A DNA stretch of 64,000 nucleotides from Schizochytrium sp. CCTCC M209059 (taxonomy: Eukaryota; Sar; Bigyra; Thraustochytrida; Thraustochytriidae): contig KN805444.1 of the NCBI GenBank assembly GCA_000818945.1, positions 97,117 to 161,116 on the forward strand. The letters are read 5' to 3'. The notes under the pieces are model-generated. The model had not been told where the DNA came from. It worked only from the letters and a program-made list of their open reading frames with translations, and ran no database searches. Positions 8,268-17,778 of the stretch are shown piece after piece (positions within the stretch are counted from its first letter, which is position 1; every line of letters starts with the position of its first letter). The translations under genes were made by a program, and so were the position numbers.

Positions 8268-10694
8268 ATGCCTGCCGACGCGGACCCGGGTAAGGACGTG
8301 CAAGGCTGGAGACTCGTCGAGGACGACGCCGAGTATGGCACGTACTGGCTGCACGAAGACACGGGAAGCACAAGCTTTGAGGCGCCAAACACGATCACCT
8401 GTGGTCACGTCGTCCGACTCATCGACCCAGAGACAGGCGCCTTCTACTACTATGACAATGTGCTCAAGACTAGCAGCTGGGATCCACCCGAAGGGTTTGT
8501 GACGCCTCTCGCAAACACAAAGCACGACAGGTGGACGACGTTCAGCCTGCCAAATACTGGAGACTCCGCCATCAAAGCTCTCAGCAATGCCGAAGGGAAA
8601 ACGTCATCGCCCAAGCCAGAACTCCCCGCTTTTCAAGAGGAAAGCATCGATCAAGCCCCACCCCTTGAACTTACTCCTTCGCAGAAGGATTTGAGGCAGA
8701 ACGCTTTGAGCCAGAGCGGCCTTGGAGAGAATCCCTGTTCCACGTCTTCAGGACGAAAGGTCTCATACCGAAGTGATGACGGCGAGGCGACTTGCATCGA
8801 AGAAAAGACGCACAGCACGGACGAAGACCCAGAGGGAAAAGAAGCTAATGATCACAATGAATCCCAATCCCCAAAGCTGACGGATATAAAAGTTGATGCC
8901 GATGCTGATGCTGATGGTGATGCTGGTGCGCCACATGACGATGACACTTGGCAAGAAACAAAAGATGATGTAGAGGCAAAAGAGGAGAGAGAGGAACCGA
9001 GCGACGAGAGCGATGAGGAAAATGTGGATGACGAGGAAGACGGAAATGAACTCGGGGATCTTCCTGCCTTAATCAGCTCCTCCGATGATCGCCCCTTGGA
9101 TCGCAGGTCGATCGTCACGCTTGAGCGAATGCAAACACAATTGGAGCTGCGGGCAAATGAAATTAAACTCGCCGAGATCGAATATCAACGAAGACTAGCC
9201 GAAATGGACAAAACTCCCAAAATTGTAAAGGTCAAACTCACTCAAGCTCAGCTCGCAAGACGTCAGCGTCTTCTCGCCGAGGAGAGAGAGCGTCTTGCAG
9301 AGGCCAAAGAAGCATCTTCCATGGAAGAACGTCATGAGTACTTGCTTGCCTTTTATGAAGACAAATCGCAGCAGCTGTCCTCTGCTCCAAAGCTCGGACG
9401 TTTTCTTGGCCCCTCCAAGCGACACTACAACGTTCAGGTTGCACAAAAGACGAAGCAACCGCAACGCCGCCGCGAGAGAACGTCGACACTCAGGAGGCGG
9501 AACATGCCATCCCATGCGGAAAGACCCAACACTGCCCCTAATATGACGAATGCCAAGAGAGTCCTCAAAGTAAAGGGCATTCATACACAACCACAAAGTC
9601 CCGAGACCAGCGCAACTCTTCTTGCCCTACGTGCAGACCTTAACCAAGCCATGGTGCAGGAAACGGGAGAGTCCTTTGAAGATCTCAGAGAGGCCATGCT
9701 GGATCGGCTCAGCCCGTCTCGCTACAAGGGTGATCTCCACTCGAGGCGAACGTCGTCGCCGACAAAAAAAAAATATTCTCGCAGTCACGAAAGGCAGCAC
9801 GAGAGTCGTGATCGTCGGTCCGTGAGCAAATCTCAAGTCTCACAATGGGCCGTATCTGCAAAAAAGTCTACTTTGCTTCTCTCCAACGAAGTTTCCAACA
9901 ACGACGACGCTAACGTTGATGACGACAAGAATGAGAGCCAAGACCTTGCTGCAAAGCTCACTGAGAGTAAAGAAGAAGAAGAAGTTGAAGAAGAAGAAGG
10001 AGAAGGAGAAGGAGAAGGAGAAGGAGAAGGAGAAGGAGAAGGAGAAGGAGAAGGAGAAGACCGCAACGCATCGCAGAACGCAGAGCGCCGAAGCGAGAAC
10101 GGCGCACGACGCCCAGTCACAAGTCGAGCCCGTCGTCGCGCAATTGTTCCAGAATTGGTGCTTCGACAAATGTTTGCCACAATTGACATCTCAGGGGACG
10201 GTTTTGTAGACCTTCGCGAAATGAAGGCCGCTTTGCGCGGCAAAACTCTGATCCGAGAGTTCGCCAAGTACAGCCCTGGCCTGAACATGCTGCTCCGCGA
10301 GGAACTTTGCCAAGTCATCTTCGAGAGCATCGACGTCGATGACTCTGGCGACGTGAGCTTGGAAGAGTTCGTCCGTGTCTTTGGTCTCTTTCTTAACGAG
10401 ACGGAGGAAGAGCGCCATCGACGCATTGACTTTCGACGACTTTTTGACGCCATGGATAGAAATGGTGACGGAAGCATCGACATGTTCGAGCTTCGACACG
10501 CGCTTCGTAATGACAAACGTATCATCGACATGCTCAAGTGCAGTCCAGTGCTCCGCGTGCTCCTTCGTGCATCCGCATACCATCGCATCAGCTCCATCTA
10601 CTTGCAGTTTGACGTAGACAACTCGGGAACCTTGGAGTGGCCCGAGTTTCTTAAAGTTTGTCAGCTCACATTTCACAACGACGCCGGTGAGTAA
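8268..10694 (+). CDS. WW-domain and four-EF-hand protein
   Basis: 808 residues from ATG at 8268; the longer frame from 8223 starts only with GTG. Near the N-terminus are a degenerate WW-like segment (GWRLVEDD...YWLHEDTGSTSFEAP) and a canonical WW domain (residues about 48-78, LIDPETGAFYYYDN...SSWDPP), which should bind proline-rich ligands. The middle is acidic and low in complexity, with a predicted coiled coil at about 285-375 (LERMQTQLELRANEIKLAEI onward) and an (Glu-Gly)n run coded by GGAGAA repeats. The C-terminus has four EF-hands with complete Ca2+ ligands: DISGDGFVDLRE, DVDDSGDVSLEE, DRNGDGSIDMFE and DVDNSGTLEWPE (about 640-795). A calcium-responsive scaffold is the simplest reading. 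No enzyme domain is seen, and this combination matches no named family I know. Confidence 0.85.
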   Translation: MPADADPGKDVQGWRLVEDDAEYGTYWLHEDTGSTSFEAPNTITCGHVVRLIDPETGAFYYYDNVLKTSSWDPPEGFVTPLANTKHDRWTTFSLPNTGDSAIKALSNAEGKTSSPKPELPAFQEESIDQAPPLELTPSQKDLRQNALSQSGLGENPCSTSSGRKVSYRSDDGEATCIEEKTHSTDEDPEGKEANDHNESQSPKLTDIKVDADADADGDAGAPHDDDTWQETKDDVEAKEEREEPSDESDEENVDDEEDGNELGDLPALISSSDDRPLDRRSIVTLERMQTQLELRANEIKLAEIEYQRRLAEMDKTPKIVKVKLTQAQLARRQRLLAEERERLAEAKEASSMEERHEYLLAFYEDKSQQLSSAPKLGRFLGPSKRHYNVQVAQKTKQPQRRRERTSTLRRRNMPSHAERPNTAPNMTNAKRVLKVKGIHTQPQSPETSATLLALRADLNQAMVQETGESFEDLREAMLDRLSPSRYKGDLHSRRTSSPTKKKYSRSHERQHESRDRRSVSKSQVSQWAVSAKKSTLLLSNEVSNNDDANVDDDKNESQDLAAKLTESKEEEEVEEEEGEGEGEGEGEGEGEGEGEGEDRNASQNAERRSENGARRPVTSRARRRAIVPELVLRQMFATIDISGDGFVDLREMKAALRGKTLIREFAKYSPGLNMLLREELCQVIFESIDVDDSGDVSLEEFVRVFGLFLNETEEERHRRIDFRRLFDAMDRNGDGSIDMFELRHALRNDKRIIDMLKCSPVLRVLLRASAYHRISSIYLQFDVDNSGTLEWPEFLKVCQLTFHNDAGE
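9990..10060. repeat. In-frame (GGAGAA)n coding microsatellite
   Basis: A GAA run passes into about ten GGAGAA hexamers coding for alternating Gly-Glu inside the WW/EF-hand protein. Length is likely to vary without breaking the frame. Confidence 0.9.
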
Positions 10695-10873
10695 GACAAG
10701 ACATCTTCACAGACAAAAATGTCAATTTGTGGCCCGGATAGAGTAAATTTGCCCAACTCCTCAATATTATTGGATGAATCTACAAGGAGAAAAAGAAGCG
10801 TACAATTTGATGTGTTTATAGAGTTTTTGTCGAACATCCTTTCTACTCTTGCCTTCAAGAAAGCAAGATTGTT

Positions 10874-12616
10874 TTACACGCGCTGTTCCGAAACTACCAA
10901 CACGTCTTCCCCCCTTGGCGTCTCCGGATCCGAATCAACCTCGGACACGGACGGGGGCGGCGACGCATGCAGCGCAGCGGCGCGCATCGTTTGTTTCTCG
11001 AGCTTGAAAGCCTTCTTTAAATGGTAGCCCAAAGCCATCGAACAAGCCGTACTGAAGAAGGTGGTACTCACGAAGAAAATGTACGTGCTGAGGTTGCTAA
11101 AGTTTTCGGTATTGAGACCAGACTCCGTAGCCTTTGCGAAGATCGCGTTTTTGATAAGCCCCATCAAAAAGGGCCCAAAACTCGTAATGGTGAAAGCGAT
11201 GGAAAGATTCATGGAGTTGTCCGCAATGCCGCCGGGAAACGACGAGGTTGAGATGACCGCCAACGTGCTGACAATTCCTCCAAAGCCAAAACCGACAAGA
11301 CTCGCCATGAGATAGGCCCCCGGTAGCGTCGGATATGCAGTGTAAACGACCATGCCAACAAAAAGCAGCAGATTCCACATCGTGTTGACGTGAGGCCAGT
11401 TTAGATGCGCGTAAATGAGCGTGGTCACAATTCGCGACATGATAATCCACACGAGAAAGGTAATGGAAAGGGAAAATGTCGTCGCATCTACTTCATCTTC
11501 GGGCACAAAGAGTGCAGCCGTGTTGCCGAGGCTGTTAAGCGCCACAGAGCCAATGCCATAGGCGAAAAACCCCGACACGCTCGTGAACCACACGACCGGG
11601 CTCGACCAGTAATCGATGCGTCGTGGACGCGGCGTGGCGACAACCTTGGGGGTCTCTTCTGGGCGCGGTGGAGGCAAGACCGAGCTTAGTTTTTCCGGTT
11701 CGTCTTCCGCGATTGAAGCACCGGTTGCTCCAACGCTGCTGCCAATGGATGTCATTTCCACAACCGTAGAAGCGTCATGCACAACCACGCCGGCGGTCGT
11801 AGGAGCGCGTACTGGGGCAGGGTCACTGCACTCCGGAGGCATCGTCACAAAGCGACCGCGCACCATGTACTTGATGCGAAAGAGGGCCGCGGCGGCATAC
11901 ATGACCGTCATGGTCACCAACGTGTTGACTAGAGAGATCTTGGACATGGCAGAGTAAAAGAGCACCACCCAAAGAAGACTACCGACGCCAAGGGCAAAAG
12001 CATTAAACGCCACGGCCTTGCGACGCAGTGCCTTGTCTCTGGCAAAGATGTAATTGGCAATCGTCATGCTCTGATAAAAAGAAACGCCGAGACCCGCGCT
12101 CCAAAGGGCGAAGCCGATGCAGAAAAGCGGCATCGACAACGGAACGTCGTTCTCGCTAGCGTGGGCAGCGGCGCCAATCATAATGCCGGAAGCAACAAGC
12201 GTCATGGCAGCGGAAATGGCGCTGGCAATGCGGTCCATCTGCGCGGGCGAATACCTGCCCAGGAGCCGCTTGTTCATGTAAAACCGGGCAAACGGGTACG
12301 ACACGAGGCCATACCCGAGCTGCAGCATGAGGCCGGCGATGACGACGTTGTCGCTCGAGAGGCCCCGGGCCTTGAGCTTGACGCTCAACATCGGAAACGC
12401 ATACACGACTCCATTGTACGCGCACGTCATCGTGCACGCACAGTACGCCGCGAGCGCGCGGACTTGCATGCCCGCAATCAGCGTCGGCCTTCCCTGCTCC
12501 GCGCCGCCCGTCGTTTCCGCCGCCATCGCCATCGTCTGCCGCTCCTCCGACGCCGCCGCGCTCTCCTCCTGCGCGGCGCCGGGGCCCGGTCCGGGGTCTC
12601 TGTTCGCGTGCAGCAT
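10874..12616 (-). CDS. MFS transporter, paralogue A (most divergent of four)
   Basis: 580 residues from ATG at 12616. A 45-residue hydrophilic N-terminus precedes six predicted membrane spans starting at VRALAAYCACTMTCAYNGVVY. A cytosolic loop of about 100 residues rich in Thr, Val and Pro follows, then six more spans from YWSSPVVWFTSVSGFFAYGIG and a charged tail. The 6+6 layout and the opening span AYNGVVYAFPMLSVKLKARG match the nodulin-like/oxalate-formate-antiporter-like branch of the major facilitator superfamily. The substrate cannot be read from sequence. It shares the whole fold and several motifs (IYAHLNWPHVNTMWN, VGFGFGGIVSTLAVISTSSFPG) with the three genes upstream, but is clearly more distant. 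It is the last gene of a same-strand array. Confidence 0.9.
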   Translation of the reverse strand: MLHANRDPGPGPGAAQEESAAASEERQTMAMAAETTGGAEQGRPTLIAGMQVRALAAYCACTMTCAYNGVVYAFPMLSVKLKARGLSSDNVVIAGLMLQLGYGLVSYPFARFYMNKRLLGRYSPAQMDRIASAISAAMTLVASGIMIGAAAHASENDVPLSMPLFCIGFALWSAGLGVSFYQSMTIANYIFARDKALRRKAVAFNAFALGVGSLLWVVLFYSAMSKISLVNTLVTMTVMYAAAALFRIKYMVRGRFVTMPPECSDPAPVRAPTTAGVVVHDASTVVEMTSIGSSVGATGASIAEDEPEKLSSVLPPPRPEETPKVVATPRPRRIDYWSSPVVWFTSVSGFFAYGIGSVALNSLGNTAALFVPEDEVDATTFSLSITFLVWIIMSRIVTTLIYAHLNWPHVNTMWNLLLFVGMVVYTAYPTLPGAYLMASLVGFGFGGIVSTLAVISTSSFPGGIADNSMNLSIAFTITSFGPFLMGLIKNAIFAKATESGLNTENFSNLSTYIFFVSTTFFSTACSMALGYHLKKAFKLEKQTMRAAALHASPPPSVSEVDSDPETPRGEDVLVVSEQRV

Positions 12617-13303
12617 GTCTGCGGCGGGGGGCTCGTGCGCGCCGGTCGCCAGGAGTTTCTGTTCTGCTTTGCTTTGCTGTGCACTGCTCTGCTTGCTCTC
12701 TGCTTTGCCCTGCTTTTGCTCTGCTCTGCTTTTGCTCTGCTCTTCCGGACCCGTCGCCTCGGGTCCAACCCGCGGAGCCGCCGGCGCCGGCTCGCGCGCC
12801 GTGCCGCGGCGGGGCCTGGCTTGTTACGGACGTCATGATGCTCGCCAACGCGGGGCCTGCTCGCTCGCTTCGAGCTGCGGTTGCTCGCTGCGCGGCGATG
12901 CTGCTCCTGGCTGCGTTATGATATCATCGCATAAGCTGCGTTCGCGGAATCGCGCGTCTTCGCCGCGTGAGAAGTCTGCCGTGAACCCTCACAGACGCGG
13001 GGTCGCGGGTGACCGACCGGCCGACCGACCGACCGACCGGCCGGCTGGCGGGGCGCTGCACGCTGACGGCTGCGGCGAAGCAGAGTGCGCGCAGGCCCGG
13101 TGCGGAGATGCGAGGGAGTGCGAGGCGATGTGGCCTTTCGATTGCGGAATCTCGGCTGAGCGAGCTAGAGTAGCAAGAGCGAAAGGAGGATGAAAGAAGT
13201 TCAAAGAAAAAGGCTTGATGAAAGGCTTACTTATTCATTTAGGTATTCTTTCTTTCTTTCTCTCCTTTGAGAATCAATCAAACAAACGAACGATCACTTA
13301 CTG
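12617..13303. other. Spacer upstream of MFS paralogue A
   Basis: 687 bp. Next to the start codon is an imperfect CTGCT/TTTGC pentamer tract (about 12655-12750). Further up is a (GACC)n/CCGGCC stretch with dyad symmetry (13012-13047). It also holds the 3' flank of paralogue B. No gene is seen. Confidence 0.6.
12655..12750. repeat. Imperfect TTTGC/TCTGC pentamer tract
   Basis: Repeated TTTGC, TCTGC and CCTGC words beginning about 40 bp before the start of MFS paralogue A. The unit is close to that of the 98-copy array at 946-1435. Confidence 0.7.
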
Positions 13304-14890
13304 TTAGATCTGAGCAAGCTCGAGACCGCGAGCGCCCGTAACGGCGAGGCCCGAGGCACGATCGTGGTCGTCCTGCGCAGAGGTGGCGCGTAAAGCGGAG
13401 ATCTCGAGAAGGTACTCCTTGCGAATCTCATAGCCCAACATGGATGCGCACACCGTGCTAAAGAAAGACCCTGCCAAAAAGTAAACAAAAGTATTGAGGT
13501 TCTCGAACCCAGCACCAAGACGAATGCGAGACTTTTCTTCAATCACCGTCTGCATATATCCAATGATAAAAGGACCAAGACTCATCATGGTGCAGGCAAC
13601 AGCGATGTTTACGCTGTAATATTGTACAGAGCCTGGAAAGTTCGACGTCGCCACCACAGCAGGAACAGAACTAATGCCCCCGAATCCCAGACCGACAAGA
13701 CATGACGAGGCATACGCCCCTGCCATCGTTGGACTCGCCGTGAAAATAAGAATGCCAACGAAGAGCACCACATTCCATACAGCAAGCACATAGGGCCAGT
13801 TCAAATGAGCATAGACAATTGTCGTCGCAAGTCGTGCGGCAAGCATCATGCACAACAGCGAAAGCGTGAGACTGAAGGTAAGCGCATCAATTTGGGATTC
13901 GCCCTCTACCAGCGAAGCAGCCAGCGATCCAATCGAAGACAGAAAGGTCGCGCCGACTCCAAAACCGAAAAATGTCGACACCGACATGAGCCAGACGATG
14001 CGGCTCTGCACATATGACCAGACTGTTGGCGCAGTCTCCACAATAACTGGTGCCGAGACCGGAATCATGTTTTCAGCCGAAGCGGGTGTGTTCACTACCT
14101 CGAATTGAGCATTAGTGCTGGGTTGATCGACCAACTCGCTCGAGTTGAGTCCCTCTACTTCAAACCCAGAGCCCCCAACCACCCCACCGTGACCCTCGTC
14201 ATCGGTGGGCAAAAGCGCAGGAATCTCATTGAGGACTGGCACGGCTTCGAAGCGGCCTCGCTCCATATAGACAAGTCGAAAGCCCGTGAGCAGCACGTAG
14301 CTTGTGAGCAAAACAACCATGTTGTGAATGAGCGAGATCTTGTTGAGCGCAAACTGGTACAGCAAGGTGTATACGACCGAGCCAATGCCGAGGGAAAAGG
14401 TCATTGAGGCCACGCCCATGCGTCGCTGCGCCTTGTCGGCTACAAAGATAAAGTTCACGAGGCTAAGGCTATGGTATGCGGTAAGTCCAAGACCGCTGCC
14501 CCAAACCAAAAACAAAATGCTGAAAGCGGCGCCATTGACAGGTTCGCCTGCGGCTTGCGCACTCGCTAAAAGACCGATGAGCAACGCCAGAGAGCCGAGA
14601 ACCAAACCGCACGCCAAAATGTTTGCGGCGCGATCAACTCCTGCGAGGCTCAATCGCGTGTACGTTCGAGCGTAAAAGGCGGCAAAGAGAATCGATGACA
14701 GACCATATCCTAGCTGGATGAGCACGCCAGTAATAACAATCTGCGAATTGTCCAAGCCTGCCGCGAGCAGCTTCGTGCTGAGTACAGGAAAGGCGTAGAT
14801 TGTCCCGTTCGCGAACATGGAGAGCGCACACGCCAGGTAGCATGCTCGGGATTCGAGCCAGCCACGCTGCTGCTCGCTTGACTGCATCAT
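13304..14890 (-). CDS. MFS transporter, paralogue B
   Basis: 528 residues from ATG at 14890 (a second ATG follows at once). Twelve membrane spans in a 6+6 arrangement begin at residue about 12 (YLACALSMFANGTIYAFPVL). A central loop of about 75 polar residues separates the halves, and the C-terminal tail is charged. Landmarks shared with C and D include TRLSLAGVDRAANI, AYHSLSLVNFIF, the QRRMGVASMTFSLGIGSVVY loop and CLVGLGFGGISSVPAVVATS. DNA identity to paralogue C exceeds 90 per cent over the stretch around 14249-14410, whereas the central loops have diverged, so B and C are recent duplicates or have undergone conversion. The substrate is unknown; small organic anions or osmolytes would fit the superfamily branch. 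Confidence 0.92.
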   Translation of the reverse strand: MMQSSEQQRGWLESRACYLACALSMFANGTIYAFPVLSTKLLAAGLDNSQIVITGVLIQLGYGLSSILFAAFYARTYTRLSLAGVDRAANILACGLVLGSLALLIGLLASAQAAGEPVNGAAFSILFLVWGSGLGLTAYHSLSLVNFIFVADKAQRRMGVASMTFSLGIGSVVYTLLYQFALNKISLIHNMVVLLTSYVLLTGFRLVYMERGRFEAVPVLNEIPALLPTDDEGHGGVVGGSGFEVEGLNSSELVDQPSTNAQFEVVNTPASAENMIPVSAPVIVETAPTVWSYVQSRIVWLMSVSTFFGFGVGATFLSSIGSLAASLVEGESQIDALTFSLTLSLLCMMLAARLATTIVYAHLNWPYVLAVWNVVLFVGILIFTASPTMAGAYASSCLVGLGFGGISSVPAVVATSNFPGSVQYYSVNIAVACTMMSLGPFIIGYMQTVIEEKSRIRLGAGFENLNTFVYFLAGSFFSTVCASMLGYEIRKEYLLEISALRATSAQDDHDRASGLAVTGARGLELAQI

Positions 14891-15375
14891 ACCGGACGCC
14901 TTTTTTCAAAGAACGGCGGGGGGAGTTCTGACAAGGTCAGCGAGAGGCGTAGGCGTCTGATTGAGGATCCAAAGGATGCCCAGGCCCTGTCCAGGCCTCG
15001 TTGACGGTTTGCGAAATGCGTGTTGCCTTGTCCTCGCAAGTTTATGGAAGATGACTCACTTGCACACATCCCCAACAGCAGTGTTCCGGCAACATGCCCG
15101 GGCTTCGCATCGGTTTCACCTACGGTTACTCGTCACGCGGCAGGAGCGCGGGTTGCGCAGAAAAAGTTCTCATCTGCGTATACACCAACTTGAAGACTCT
15201 TCGTGATGATGATCATACGAACAGGCAACCAGGCAGTTAGTCCTAGACCAAGCACTATACTCAGGCGACCATCCGGCCTTGTATCTTCTTTCAGTTAGAC
15301 GGCAGCGAGATTGACGCGACATCGCGGGCAGAAAGAGGAGGAATTAAAGAGTATAAAAAGTTCACATGGTTCAAA
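14891..15375. other. Spacer between MFS paralogues B and C
   Basis: 485 bp with no gene seen and no conspicuous tandem repeat. It should contain the promoter of paralogue B and the 3' end of C. Confidence 0.6.
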
Positions 15376-16947
15376 TCAGATTTGAGCAATCTCGAGAGAG
15401 CGCGGATTCGATCGCGTCTGCATCTCCAGGACCTCGTTGTCGTGCGTGGGGTCAGCGCGCAAGACCGACGTCTCTAACAGATAATCCTTGCGGATCTCGT
15501 AGCCTAGCATGACGGCGCATAATGTACTAAAGAATGAGCCGACTAAAAAGTAAATAAAGGTGTTGAGGTTCTCGAACCCAGAGCCAAGACGAATTCTGGA
15601 CTTTTCTTCAATCACGGTCTGCATGTAGCCAATGATGAAGGGCCCAAGACTCATCAAGATAGCTGTCACTGCAACATTAACACTGTAGTACTGTGCCGAC
15701 CCAGGAAAATTCGAGGTCGCCACGACTGCAGGCACAGAGCTGATGCCTCCAAATCCCAAACCGACAAGGCATGCCGAGGCATATGCCCCTGCCATGGTCG
15801 GGCTCGCGGTGAATATGAGGATACCAACAAAGAGCGCCACGTTCCACACGGCCAGAACATAGGGCCAGTTAAGGTGCGCATATACAATAGTGGTTGCAAG
15901 TCGCGCAACAAGCATCATACACAAGAGCGAGAGCGTCAAGCTAAACGTAAGCGCGTCAATCTCCGCCTCCGACTCTTCGAGAGAAGCGGCGAGCGATCCG
16001 ACCGAGGACAGGAAAGTCGCGCCAACGCCAAAACCAAAGAATGTCGAGACAGAGAGAAGCCACACGATTCGACTCTGCAGATACGACCACACGGTTGGCG
16101 CTGCCTCGGCGACAATTTGGCCCGAGGCAGGGGGACTCGCCGTCGAATGTAGCAGATCATCACCATGAGCACCTTGATGATGGCTCTCTGCGCTGTTAGA
16201 GCCGAGATCTCCCAATTCAAGCGTCGTGGTGCTTTCTGCAGAGCCACGGCCCTCCTCGTCAGCGGGCACAAGAGCGGGAAGCTCGTTGAGGACCGGCACG
16301 GCTTCGAAGCGGCCACGCTCCATGTAGACAAGTCGAAAGCCCGTGAGCAGCACGTAGCTTGTGAGCAGAACAACCATGTTGTGGATGAGCGAGATCTTGT
16401 TGAGCGCAAACTGGTACAACAAGGTGTACACAACCGAGCCGATGCCGAGCGAAAAGGTCATGGACGCAATAGCCATGCGTCGTTGCGCCTTGTTGGCAAC
16501 AAAGATAAAGTTCACAAGGCTCAGGCTATGGAATGCGGATAGCCCGAGACCACTTCCCCACACCAAGAACAGAAAGCTGAGTGCGGCTCCATTGACGGGC
16601 TCACCCACGGCTTCCGCGTTGGCCAAAAGGCCGATGAGCAATGCCAAAGATCCGAGGACCAAGCTGCACGCAAAGATGTTCGCAGCGCGGTCTACGCCTG
16701 CGAGGCTCAAGCGCGTGTACGTTCGTGCGTAAAAGGCCGCAAAGAGGATCGATGATAGACCGTACCCCATCTGAATGATGACGCCTGTAATGACAATCTG
16801 AGAAGTATCGAGCCCAGCGGCCAAGAGCTTGGTGCTAAATACGGGAAAGGCGTTCATAGTCCCATTCGCAAACATGGAGAGCGCGCACGCCAGATAGCAC
16901 GCGCGCGACTCGAGCCATCCGCGCTGCTGGCTACTTGTCTGGCTCAT
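15376..16947 (-). CDS. MFS transporter, paralogue C
   Basis: 523 residues from ATG at 16947 (MSQTSSQQRGWLESRACYL); the frame continues 22 codons further up but only to a GTG. It has the same 6+6 span architecture as paralogue B and near-identical spans (GWLESRACYLACALSMFANG is shared exactly). The central loop differs, and the last 40 residues diverge apart from the common ending LE(I/L)AQI. The start of the first span, FPVFSTKLLAAGLDTSQIVI, is shared with D at the DTSQIVITGV step, so the three genes form one recent family. The substrate is unknown. It lies head-to-tail with B and D, each with its own spacer, so separate transcription is likely. Confidence 0.92.
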   Translation of the reverse strand: MSQTSSQQRGWLESRACYLACALSMFANGTMNAFPVFSTKLLAAGLDTSQIVITGVIIQMGYGLSSILFAAFYARTYTRLSLAGVDRAANIFACSLVLGSLALLIGLLANAEAVGEPVNGAALSFLFLVWGSGLGLSAFHSLSLVNFIFVANKAQRRMAIASMTFSLGIGSVVYTLLYQFALNKISLIHNMVVLLTSYVLLTGFRLVYMERGRFEAVPVLNELPALVPADEEGRGSAESTTTLELGDLGSNSAESHHQGAHGDDLLHSTASPPASGQIVAEAAPTVWSYLQSRIVWLLSVSTFFGFGVGATFLSSVGSLAASLEESEAEIDALTFSLTLSLLCMMLVARLATTIVYAHLNWPYVLAVWNVALFVGILIFTASPTMAGAYASACLVGLGFGGISSVPAVVATSNFPGSAQYYSVNVAVTAILMSLGPFIIGYMQTVIEEKSRIRLGSGFENLNTFIYFLVGSFFSTLCAVMLGYEIRKDYLLETSVLRADPTHDNEVLEMQTRSNPRSLEIAQI

Positions 16948-17778
16948 TTTGATCCAACAAATGCTCTCCCCTTGACCACCGTCGCGTCTGCCGCCGGCCG
17001 CTACCGCCGCCACTCTAGATCTGGATGATCAACTCCTCTCACACAGGGTCGCTCGCTTGCTTGCGCGCTCGGGATCGTGAGTCCAGATCGGTGGGTCAGT
17101 CGGTCGGGCTGCCTCGATGAATCCGGATTGCTGCCGCCGCCTGCGCCCTTGCTCGTCCATTTGCATTTGCGTCCGCGCGTCTGTCCTTTCGCGCGGCCGC
17201 AGCCCCGCCGCCCGCGGATGATAACTTTAGAGACTTTTTGTTCGGACGCCAAGCTTGCGGCACAAGAAAAGTCTTGCTGCTGCTCGTTCCGGCAACAGGC
17301 TGCTGCTGTTCAAGTTGTGCAGTATCCATGTTGTTACGCAGGCTTCCGACCATGGAATGGATCGCGAATGACCAATGAGAGAATCGACGAAGCACCGTGA
17401 TCGATGAAATCAATGAAACGTATTAACATAACAGCCAGAGTGCTACGCATGGAAACTCTCATTGGAGCGCCCCGCACCCCGACCCCACCCGTGGGCTAAG
17501 CCCGCTCGACTCGATTAACGTGCCGCCGGTGGGTGACTGACAGGCGCCTCAACGGACGCGTGCGTCCCAAGGGCAGGCGGCCCCGGGGCGCTCGCTGCTG
17601 ACCTCGTGATGGTGGCTACAGGCTGCCATGGCCACTGCCACAGAAATGGTCTCGAGGAAAGCTCGGCGCGGGTGAGCAAGATTAGGAAGAATGGTGGGTG
17701 GTCATCTTTCGGTTCAGAGCCTAGCTAGGCCTACTAGTACTAGAGGGTAAAACAAGATAGCCTACATAAACTCCTCAA
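16948..17778. other. Spacer between MFS paralogues C and D
   Basis: 831 bp. It is GC-rich near the start of C, then mixed, with a short (CTAG)-rich stretch near 17720-17745. No gene, RNA or long repeat is recognised. It should hold the promoter of paralogue C. Confidence 0.6.
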
